Shown here piece after piece: positions 32,849 through 39,608 of a stretch of 42,791 nucleotides of DNA. Below the pieces are notes generated by a model. It made no database searches. It was not told where the DNA came from and saw only the letters and a program-made list of their open reading frames with translations. A program made the translations under genes and the position numbers. Position 1 is the first letter of the stretch; each line of letters begins with the position of its first letter. The stretch comes from an uncultured Clostridia bacterium (GTDB lineage Bacteria > Bacillota > Clostridia > Christensenellales > Aristaeellaceae), in NCBI GenBank assembly GCA_947166385.1, contig CAMVEB010000032.1, forward strand, positions 1-42,791, read 5' to 3'.

Positions 32849-32929
32849 ATGGATAGAGCCGTTCGCGTATCAGCAAAAGCACTGGTAATCAGAGATGGCG
32901 GTTCCTATAATTTTTCAAAAACCGCTTGA
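32849..32929 (+). pseudogene. N-terminal NUDIX-hydrolase remnant
   Basis: ATG 32849 encodes MDRAVRVSAKALVIRDG, a typical NUDIX start, then ends after nine unrelated residues; no Nudix box follows. Its stop codon lies inside the -35 of the next promoter. It looks like the surviving 5' end of a deleted gene. Confidence 0.5.
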
Positions 32930-32956
32930 CTCTGACGCAACGTTATAGTTTATCAT
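32926..32956 (+). promoter_or_regulatory. MerR-type promoter/operator with 19-bp spacer
   Basis: TTGACT (32926-32931), 19 bases, TATCAT (32951-32956). Within it, ACTCTGACG (32929-32937), CAA, CGTTATAGT (32941-32949) form a dyad (seven of nine positions). A 19-bp spacer with a dyad is the hallmark of MerR-regulated promoters. Confidence 0.75.
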
Positions 32957-32986
32957 GGCATCATCACCAGCAAGGAGACGGGTTTC

Positions 32987-33718
32987 ATGATGACGGTTCA
33001 TGAGGTGAGCAAGCTGACAGGCGTGAGTATACGCACCCTACAGTATTACGATCATATCGGTCTTCTGCACCCTGCGGAATATACCGAAGCAGGCTACCGG
33101 CTGTATGACGATACAGCGTTGGAAACCCTGCAGCAAATCCTCTTGTTCCGTGAACTGGAATTTCCGCTGAAAGAAATCAAGGGTATCATCCAGAGTCCCG
33201 CCTTTGACAGGCAAAAAGCACTCGATCAGCAAATTGAGCTGCTTCAGCTAAAGAAGGAGCATCTGGAAAACCTGATTGTTCTCGCTCGTGGAATAAAGAC
33301 AACAGGAGTGAAGCAGAATATGGACTTTTCAGCTTTCGACACAAAGAAGATTGATGAATACACAGCACAGGCGAAAGCTTCCTGGGGCGAAACATCTGAA
33401 TATCATGAATTCGAACAGAAATCCCAAGCCAGGAACAAAGAAGAGGAAAACGCACTTGGTCAGCAGATGATGGCTATCTTTGCTGAAATAGGTGAGCACA
33501 GGGAAGATGATCCCGATTCTGAGACAGTTCAGTCGCTGATTGCGAAACTGCAGGATTTCATCTCAAAGCACTATTACACCTGCTCCAAACAGATTCTTTC
33601 CAGCCTCGGACAGATGTATGCTGCCGGTGGTGATATGACCGCCAACATTGATGAGGCTGGCGGTGAAGGAACTGCTGCATTTGCCAATGAGGCTATCAGA
33701 GCGTTCTGCGCAAAATAA
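32987..33718 (+). CDS. MerR-family regulator with TipAS domain
   Basis: A 243-residue regulator: MerR helix-turn-helix (residues 1-70; VSKLTGVSIRTLQYYDHIGLL), linking coiled coil (75-110), and a TipAS antibiotic-recognition domain (110-243, with a helical ending HYYTCSKQILSSLGQMY). TipA-type proteins bind thiopeptides and other drugs and switch on their own and efflux genes. ATG 32987 follows AAGGAGA at eight bases. The 19-bp spacer promoter just upstream carries a dyad, so autoactivation is likely. A terminator follows the stop. The ligand is unknown. Confidence 0.9.
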   Translation: MMTVHEVSKLTGVSIRTLQYYDHIGLLHPAEYTEAGYRLYDDTALETLQQILLFRELEFPLKEIKGIIQSPAFDRQKALDQQIELLQLKKEHLENLIVLARGIKTTGVKQNMDFSAFDTKKIDEYTAQAKASWGETSEYHEFEQKSQARNKEEENALGQQMMAIFAEIGEHREDDPDSETVQSLIAKLQDFISKHYYTCSKQILSSLGQMYAAGGDMTANIDEAGGEGTAAFANEAIRAFCAK

Positions 33719-33815
33719 CGATTCCGGTATTCTCTGGCGCTGTCCACACGGACGGCGCTTCTCGTTCCGCTTTCTGTGGCGGCACATAGGGCGATTTTGG
33801 GCCAAAAACGTGAAA

Positions 33816-33833
33816 ACCAGCCCGAAGGCTGGT
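33816..33833. terminator. terminator with UUCG loop for the unknown gene and MerR gene
   Basis: ACCAGCC (33816-33822), CGAA loop, GGCTGGT (33827-33833). On the minus strand the loop is TTCG and a TTTTC tract follows. It lies between convergent genes and can serve both. Confidence 0.7.
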
Positions 33834-33838
33834 AGGTT

Positions 33839-34165
33839 TCAATCAAATCCCTCATCGACTCTGTCACTGAGCTCCGTGAAGCTTTTGATGAGCACATCTG
33901 CGTTTCCGGTTTCCCGGAGCCATCTGCTCATTTCTTCCATGGTGGCGGTGTGATGGAGAAAGTGCTGGACAAGATGATCGTCTCCATTGGCTACTGCCCC
34001 AGTGGTCAGGTAAACCTGCGTGTCCGGTGTATAGCCTTTCTCCAGCCGGAGAAGACCGAAGTTGTCGGTTCCCGCAATTTGGAATCGGACACTGCATCCG
34101 ATATCCTTGTCCGCCAGAATCCTCATGACATTCAGAATGAGTTTCCTCGAGATCAGTTCCGTCAT
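33839..34165 (-). CDS. small hypothetical protein, 108 aa
   Basis: ATG 34165 follows AAGGAGG at eight bases and encodes 108 residues (starting MTELISRKLILNVMRILADKDIG...). The earlier in-frame ATG at 34171 is only two bases from the ribosome binding site. No family is recognised. It is alpha/beta in look, rich in charged residues, with no signal or membrane segment. It is followed by the terminator and converges with the MerR gene. Confidence 0.6.
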   Translation of the reverse strand: MTELISRKLILNVMRILADKDIGCSVRFQIAGTDNFGLLRLEKGYTPDTQVYLTTGAVANGDDHLVQHFLHHTATMEEMSRWLRETGNADVLIKSFTELSDRVDEGFD

Positions 34166-34303
34166 TTTCATTTCCTCCTTCCAGTCAATCGGTTGGGATG
34201 GTGAAAAAGAGAACATTCCCCGGGGAGGGAATTGGCGAAATTGATTCTTCACTGGCAGGGAAAAATCCTGCTGGTAGAAAATAATTTTTGCGGCCCTCAA
34301 TTT

Positions 34304-34876
34304 TCAAAGTAAATTCCGGTTCGGGGGCTGAATTTACTTTGAGAAACGGCAACCGGAATTTAAACTGGAAAATCTTCGCAAAGCTCTTGAACCGATGCAA
34401 TACCCATGATATCGTAAACATGCCAGCAACGGAGGATAAGGCAACGCAGCGGTGCGACCTGAGCGCCAGCTGGTCTCTGATGGGGCGATGCTATACGGTA
34501 TCGCTCTTTTGCGTCACAATCTCAGATGATACCGGTAGAGGAGCCCTTGAAGAGTAAAGCGATAAACCGCGGGTCTGGGCGGAGCCCAGCGTAACAATGA
34601 AGTACTCAGTAACATATGTTAGCGGGCGGAATTTACTTTGAAAAGCACATTTTCTCTGCCTCCACTCACATGTTTATTTTACCTTTCTTTCATCTTTTAT
34701 TGCATACACATATCCGTTTCGGGAACAATTTTCCACCTGAAATACCATCTCGATACTTGCGTATCGCCTCCAACACGTTGATTTTTATGGTGTCAGCAGT
34801 TCCCGGAACTTACTGGTTCAAAACCGGAACTTACTTTGCAAAGTGACCCTTTTTTTGCGGTTCCTACAGGGTCACT
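34304..34876. repeat. decayed repeat region (GAATTTACTTTGA ends); no gene
   Basis: TCAAAGTAAATTC (34304-34316) and GAATTTACTTTGA (34330-34342) form a perfect 13-bp inverted repeat. GAATTTACTTTGA recurs at 34629-34641, and a variant, GAACTTACTTTG, at 34827-34838. AGTGACCCT (34842-34850) pairs exactly with AGGGTCACT (34868-34876). The arrangement recalls the multiple terminal repeats of an IS21-type element whose transposase has been lost. No transposase is left and no other frame in 34301-35000 is convincing. Confidence 0.45.
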
Positions 34877-35014
34877 CCATTGTTATACAGCAAATCCAGC
34901 AACAAGCCCAGCCAATTCCACCAACAAAGCCACCCCGATTTTCCGGCAACTGAGCCAGACGACCGTGTGAACGGAATGGCGACCCGAGCTGTTCACGTCG
35001 TCGAAGTGAACCCT

Positions 35015-35048
35015 GAAAAAAGTGAACCCCTCGGCAGTGATGCCGGGG
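35015..35048 (-). terminator. second terminator downstream of tRNA-Val
   Basis: Minus strand: CCCCCGGCA, loop TCAC, TGCCGAGGGG, then TTCACTTTTTT. It backs up the first terminator. Confidence 0.5.
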
Positions 35049-35051
35049 GAT

Positions 35052-35084
35052 AAAAAAGTGAAAGCCCTTGATCTACAAGGGCTT
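35052..35084 (-). terminator. terminator of tRNA-Val
   Basis: AAGCCCTTG (35062-35070) and CAAGGGCTT (35076-35084) pair perfectly around a five-base loop. Minus strand TTTTTT follows after four bases. Confidence 0.75.
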
Positions 35085-35089
35085 CCGAG

Positions 35090-35165
35090 TGGTGGTGACA
35101 GTTGGACTCGAACCAACGACCCCATCGATGTGAACGATGTGCTCTACCGACTGAGCCATGCCACC
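35090..35165 (-). tRNA. tRNA-Val(CAC) with encoded CCA
   Basis: Acceptor stem GGTGGCA/TGTCACC (one G:T), D arm GCTC...GAGC with GG in the loop, anticodon stem CATCG/CGATG around TTCACAT (anticodon CAC, Val codon GTG), T arm GTTGG/CCAAC with TTCGAGT. Discriminator A is followed by encoded CCA. All arms are regular, in contrast to the element at 2927. Confidence 0.95.
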
Positions 35166-35227
35166 AGACCATTGTTCCGGTTGGAACAGATGGCATTATA
35201 TCATGACGGGGGGTTCATGTCAAGCTG

Positions 35228-36709
35228 TTATTCTCGGGTGAAGAGGATCATGGCGGGATCGCCGTGGTACTGCATCTCGGGGGTCAGATCCTTAAAGCGC
35301 TTCCGCAGGTCTTCATTGTAGATTTTCCGGGCGCCGGCCATGAGCTCCGGCAGGGTCAGACGGCTGTCGCCATTAGTATCGGCGGGCATTTTGCCGCTGT
35401 AGGCGCCGTTCGGGAAATCACAGCCCATGGCGTTGACCAGGCAGTAAGTCAGGATTCCGCCATCGATTTTCTGACTGAGGGGAACCTCCAGCTCCCAGTC
35501 CCCGTGCTCGCAGGCCGTGATGACGGAAAATTTGGAGCCGAGGAGCTCGCCGGTGTTGCTTGTGACCGGGCCGTCCACGGAGGTGAAGGCGCTGAGGACG
35601 CTGCGGTTAAACGCTTTCGGGTTTCCGCTCGCCGCATAGGGATCTCTTTCCCAGGAAAGGGATTCCCCCTGGTAAAGATAGGAACCGCTGCCGCAGCACT
35701 CGAAAATGGCGATGACCTTGCCGGGACAGGCTTTGTCCAGCGCATAGGCCACCTGGGAGGCCTTCAGATGATCCTCCTGTTCAGACTCGGGATTATGGGA
35801 GACTCCGATCAGCGCGCCGCAATCGACATCGGTATCCTCGTGGCCATGGCCGGCATAGAAGAAGAGACAGACATCGTTTTCCGTGGCGCCTTTGAAAGCA
35901 TCGTAGATCGCGGAGCGGATCTGCTTCGCGGTCAGGTTTTTCCTGACGGTGATCTTCCAGGGCTGGCTGAGGCCCTTCAGCGTGTTTCGGAAGGCATTGA
36001 CATCCCGGGGGGTGCTGGGGAGCTGATTGATATGCTGATATTTCTCATTGCAAATCAGGAGGGCATAGTAATTCCGGTTCTCCGCCGGCTCCTCCGTGCT
36101 GCGCACCACCGTGAGGGTGATGCTGCCGCTTACCTTGCTGCCATCCGCGGCGGTCGCGGTGACAGTGACGCGGCCCGGCTTTTTCGCGGTGACAAGGCCG
36201 GTATCGGAGACCTTCGCGATTTTCGGATCACTGCTCTTCCAGACCAGCGCGGAGGCGCATTCCCACTTCGGCTCCACCGCCGTTTTCAGCTGCAGCGTTC
36301 TGACATCGCTGAGGACGATCTGGTCCGAGGGGGCCACCACCAGGACCTTTTCCACGGGTTTGGACCAGACTTTGATTTCCCACTTCCTGCGGACTTTCGC
36401 ATCGGCGCCGGAGGCGGCCGTGATGACCGTTGTGCCTTCCTTCAGGCCGGTAACGACGCCTTTGCGGCTGACCTTCGCGATATCGGGATCGGCTGATTTC
36501 CAGACGAGGTCCTGAGGAGCGCCGTCCGGGGAGACGGAAGCGGTCAGCCTGATCTTCAGGCCTTTGGCCACATCATGGGAACCGGTAATTACCACCTTCT
36601 GCGGGGCCAGTTTCGCAGCCGCGGCATTTTCCGCGACAGCGAGGCCGGACAGCAGGGAAAGACAAAGGGTCAGCGCCAGGAACAGGGCAAGAGTGCGGTT
36701 TGTTTTCAT
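35228..36709 (-). CDS. secreted caspase-like (C14) protein with two Big_2 domains
   Basis: A 493-residue protein with an N-terminal signal peptide (ALFLALTLCLSLLSGLAVA, cut near residue 28). Two bacterial Ig-like Big_2 domains follow (residues 35-115 with LVWKSADPDIAKVSRKGVV; 120-205 with LVWKSSDPKIAKVSDTGLV), then a caspase-fold domain (215-493). The catalytic His is 288 in FYAGHGHED and the Cys is 339 in FECCGSG. ADTNGDSRLTLPEL near residue 445 resembles a calcium loop, which could control activity. Secreted, wall-associated and with unknown substrate. ATG 36709 has GGAGG seven bases upstream, directly after a terminator. Confidence 0.88.
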   Translation of the reverse strand: MKTNRTLALFLALTLCLSLLSGLAVAENAAAAKLAPQKVVITGSHDVAKGLKIRLTASVSPDGAPQDLVWKSADPDIAKVSRKGVVTGLKEGTTVITAASGADAKVRRKWEIKVWSKPVEKVLVVAPSDQIVLSDVRTLQLKTAVEPKWECASALVWKSSDPKIAKVSDTGLVTAKKPGRVTVTATAADGSKVSGSITLTVVRSTEEPAENRNYYALLICNEKYQHINQLPSTPRDVNAFRNTLKGLSQPWKITVRKNLTAKQIRSAIYDAFKGATENDVCLFFYAGHGHEDTDVDCGALIGVSHNPESEQEDHLKASQVAYALDKACPGKVIAIFECCGSGSYLYQGESLSWERDPYAASGNPKAFNRSVLSAFTSVDGPVTSNTGELLGSKFSVITACEHGDWELEVPLSQKIDGGILTYCLVNAMGCDFPNGAYSGKMPADTNGDSRLTLPELMAGARKIYNEDLRKRFKDLTPEMQYHGDPAMILFTRE

Positions 36710-36722
36710 GGGAGAACCTCCG

Positions 36723-36751
36723 AAAAAAGCCCGGAGGCCATGCTCCGGGCT
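36723..36751 (-). terminator. terminator between PPi-PFK and the caspase-like gene
   Basis: Minus strand AGCCCGGAG (36743-36751) and CTCCGGGCT (36728-36736) pair perfectly around six bases, followed by TTTTTT and directly by the GGAGG of the caspase-like gene. Confidence 0.8.
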
Positions 36752-36768
36752 GAATGGATGACAGGTGA

Positions 36769-38034
36769 TTATTTCTTGGCGTTCCTGGACCAGTCATAGT
36801 TCCGCAGGGTCATATTCAGATGGCGGGGCAGACCGTCCACCATGACGGGAGAATACTGGCCCTGGATCAGGGGACGCACATAATCCAGGAACTCTTCGGT
36901 CACGTAATCGGCATTCTTGTTGATCCACTTGCGCGGAACCACTTTCTCGGCGTTGGCGATGCGATGGACATCGTAAACGGCGGTGGAGCTTTCATAGGGA
37001 TCATTGGAAACGCGCTCGATCACGACCATCACGCCGGTAGACCCTTCGTCCGCGGCCTTGATGCAGGCGCCGCCCACGTTGAAGGCTTCGTCCACGTCGG
37101 TCTTGCTGGCGAGGTGAGCCGCGGCGCGCTGCAGGGTGGAAAGCTCGACGGCGCGGGTCTTGCAGCCCAGATCCTTCTGGATCACGGAGGCCAGATAAGA
37201 GGCGGTACCGGTCATCTGGATATGGCCGAAAGCGTCGGTCGTTTCGGAACCGGCGGTGTTTTCACAGACATAGTGGCCATCCTCGGACTTGATGCCTTCG
37301 GAAACCACGGCCACCACGACGTCCTTCTTCTGCAGAAGGTCTTCCACGCTCTTGACGAAGCCTTCGACGCTGAAAGGAACCTCGGGCAGGTAGATCAGAT
37401 CGGGACCGTCGCAGTCTTCCCCGCGGGAGAGAGCGGCCGCACCGGTCAGCCAGCCGGCGTTCCGGCCCATGATCTCGATGATGGTGACATTCTTCTTCTT
37501 ATAGGAGAAGCCCATGGCATCGCAGATGATTTCCTTGGTGGAGGTAGCGATATACTTGGCTGCGCTGCCGAAGCCGGGGGTATGGTCGGTAATGGCCAGG
37601 TCATTATCAATGGTCTTCGGGCAGCCGACGAACTTCTGCTTCGCTCCGGTCAGGAGGGAGTAGTCGCTCAGCTTGCGGATGGTATCCATGGAGTCGTTGC
37701 CGCCGATATAGATGAAGACTTCGATCTCCAGCTTGTCCAGCAGCTCGAAGATGCGCTCGTAAATCGCCTTGTCCTCATGGATTTCGGGCAGCTTGTAACG
37801 GCAGGTGCCCAGGAAAGCGGAAGGCGTCCGCTTCAGCAGCTCCAGATCCAGCTCATTCTTAATATGATCGGAGAGATCCACATACTGCTCATCAATGAAT
37901 CCCTGAATGCCGTTGCGCATTCCGTACACCTTGGTAAAGCCGCGCTCCTTCGCGGTTTTGAACACACCAGCCAGGCTGGAGTTGATGACGGCAGTGGGGC
38001 CGCCGGACTGACCTACCAGAACATTTCCCTTCAT
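36769..38034 (-). CDS. pfp: pyrophosphate-dependent 6-phosphofructokinase
   Basis: A 421-residue PFK-A family enzyme of the PPi-dependent type: fructose-6-phosphate + PPi to fructose-1,6-bisphosphate, reversible, in glycolysis/gluconeogenesis. GGNDS near residue 90 carries the Asp that blocks ATP, and PKTIDNDL near 115 carries the PPi-specific Lys. Both MGRNAGW and QMTGTASYL are family marks. The frame opens at 38079, but ATG 38034 follows AGAGGAAAGAGT and starts MKGNVLVGQSGGP. Minus-strand operon: purA, pfp, then the caspase-like gene past a terminator. Confidence 0.95.
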   Translation of the reverse strand: MKGNVLVGQSGGPTAVINSSLAGVFKTAKERGFTKVYGMRNGIQGFIDEQYVDLSDHIKNELDLELLKRTPSAFLGTCRYKLPEIHEDKAIYERIFELLDKLEIEVFIYIGGNDSMDTIRKLSDYSLLTGAKQKFVGCPKTIDNDLAITDHTPGFGSAAKYIATSTKEIICDAMGFSYKKKNVTIIEIMGRNAGWLTGAAALSRGEDCDGPDLIYLPEVPFSVEGFVKSVEDLLQKKDVVVAVVSEGIKSEDGHYVCENTAGSETTDAFGHIQMTGTASYLASVIQKDLGCKTRAVELSTLQRAAAHLASKTDVDEAFNVGGACIKAADEGSTGVMVVIERVSNDPYESSTAVYDVHRIANAEKVVPRKWINKNADYVTEEFLDYVRPLIQGQYSPVMVDGLPRHLNMTLRNYDWSRNAKK

Positions 38035-38110
38035 ACTCTTTCCTCTTCTTCGTTTAAGATTTTTATATTCTGCATTCACGCGCCGGGGAACCTGCCCGTG
38101 AAAACATGAC

Positions 38111-39391
38111 TCAGATAATCTGCCCGCGCCGGATGATGCTGTGGCGCTCGGGACCGACAGAGATCCACTTGATCACCACGCCGATGGTATCCTCAATGCG
38201 CTTGACATAGTTCTTGGCTTCCTCCGGGAGATCCCACCAGTTGCGGATGCCGGAGATATCGGACTGCCAGCCGGGCATGGTCTCGATCACGGGCTCGCAC
38301 TGATCCAGCGCCGCGGGGAAGGGCATCTTATCGGTTTCCTCGCCGTTCAGCCGGTAGCGGACGCAGAGCGGGATCTCCTCCAGCTTACCGAGAACATCCA
38401 GCTTCGTCAGGGCGACCTCCGTCGCCGCCTGGGTCTGCACGCCGTAGCGGGTGGCCACCAGGTCAATCGGCCCGACGCGATGAATCCTCGTGCCGTATTC
38501 CCCGACGATCTGGCGGAAACGGTCCGCCTCATCGCCGAAATACTCGCTGACAAAGGGGCCGGCGCCGACGCAGCTGGAATAGGCTTTGATGACGCCGATG
38601 ACGCGGTCAATCTCCACCCCGGGCATGCCGGAGCCGATCGGCGCGTAGGAGGAGAGCACATTGGAGGAGGTGGTAAACGGATAGATGCCGTAATCCAGAT
38701 CCCGCAGCGCGCCCATCTGGCCCTCGAAGAGAATCTTCTTATGATCGCTCAGAGCATCCCGGAGATAGGTGCTGGTATTGCGGATATAAGGCTTCAGGGG
38801 CATGCAGTACTGCTCGATCCAGGCCTCAATCTCCTCCTCCGAGACGGGATCCACCCCGTAAACCCCGGTCAGGATCAGGTTCTTCCACTCGCGCAGGCCG
38901 TTCAGATGCTGACGGAGAACATCCGGATAGAACAGCTCGCCGGCCAGGACCGTCTTCTTCTGATATTTATCGGAATAGAAGGGAGCGATGCCCTGCTTGG
39001 AACTGTCATATTTCTTGTCCTGGAGGCGGGCTTCCTCCAGAGCGTCCATCTGGCGGTGCCAGGGAAGGAGCAGGGAAGCCCTCTCACTGATCATCACGTT
39101 ATCCGGGGTGATCTCCACATCCTTCTCCATGAGGTTATGCATTTCCGCCAGGAGATTCTCCGGATCCAGGGCCATGCCGTTGCCCAGCACGTTAACCACA
39201 TTCTTCCGGAAAACACCGGAAGGCAGCAGGTGCAGAGAAAACTCTCCATATTTATTGACGATGGTATGGCCGGCATTGCCGCCGCCCTGATACCGGACCA
39301 CGATATCAAAAGCCTCGGTCAGCAGGTCCACCATTCTGCCTTTGCCCTCGTCCCCCCAGTTGATGCCAACAATCGCGGTACAAGCGTCCAT
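38111..39391 (-). CDS. purA: adenylosuccinate synthetase, divergent
   Basis: A 426-residue PurA: IMP + Asp + GTP to adenylosuccinate in AMP synthesis. GINWGDEGKGR keeps the catalytic Asp and P-loop (with Arg for the usual second Lys), GGGNAGHT keeps the catalytic His, and LDYGIYPFTTSSN matches the usual switch. The later GRPRRxGWFD stretch is replaced by RIHRVGPIDLVATRYG, so the protein is divergent. ATG 39391 follows AAAGGGG at nine bases. Strong promoter TTGACA-17-TATAAT upstream. First gene of the purA-pfp operon. Confidence 0.93.
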   Translation of the reverse strand: MDACTAIVGINWGDEGKGRMVDLLTEAFDIVVRYQGGGNAGHTIVNKYGEFSLHLLPSGVFRKNVVNVLGNGMALDPENLLAEMHNLMEKDVEITPDNVMISERASLLLPWHRQMDALEEARLQDKKYDSSKQGIAPFYSDKYQKKTVLAGELFYPDVLRQHLNGLREWKNLILTGVYGVDPVSEEEIEAWIEQYCMPLKPYIRNTSTYLRDALSDHKKILFEGQMGALRDLDYGIYPFTTSSNVLSSYAPIGSGMPGVEIDRVIGVIKAYSSCVGAGPFVSEYFGDEADRFRQIVGEYGTRIHRVGPIDLVATRYGVQTQAATEVALTKLDVLGKLEEIPLCVRYRLNGEETDKMPFPAALDQCEPVIETMPGWQSDISGIRNWWDLPEEAKNYVKRIEDTIGVVIKWISVGPERHSIIRRGQII

Positions 39392-39472
39392 CTTCCGAAT
39401 CCCCTTTCAGGTTAATCCTGCCGAGCCCTGTGCCCTGAAAAAACATACTGTTCAAGGCTTCACATAAAAGAA

Positions 39473-39501
39473 ATTATACTGCCGATAACGGCCTTTGTCA
39501 A
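39473..39501 (-). promoter_or_regulatory. strong sigma-A promoter of purA-pfp
   Basis: Minus strand TTGACA (39496-39501), 17 bases, TATAAT (39473-39478), both consensus. Confidence 0.85.
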
Positions 39502-39515
39502 CGGAAGAAAGGAGC

Positions 39516-39544
39516 TTGACAGAACCGGATGAAAGGGCCATAAT
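39516..39544 (+). promoter_or_regulatory. sigma-A promoter of the membrane pyrophosphatase
   Basis: TTGACA (39516-39521), 17 bases, CATAAT (39539-39544). The divergent purA promoter lies 14 bases away, so one region drives both. Confidence 0.8.
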
Positions 39545-39608
39545 TAAAATGGTTTGATTTGGGGCTTTTTCGCCCACATTACATTATTATTCATCGAGGT
39601 GGTATCAC

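Noticed and set aside
36820..39415. Two plus-strand frames of over 420 codons opposite pfp and purA
   Set aside because: Antisense to strongly supported core genes, with low-complexity composition; discarded.
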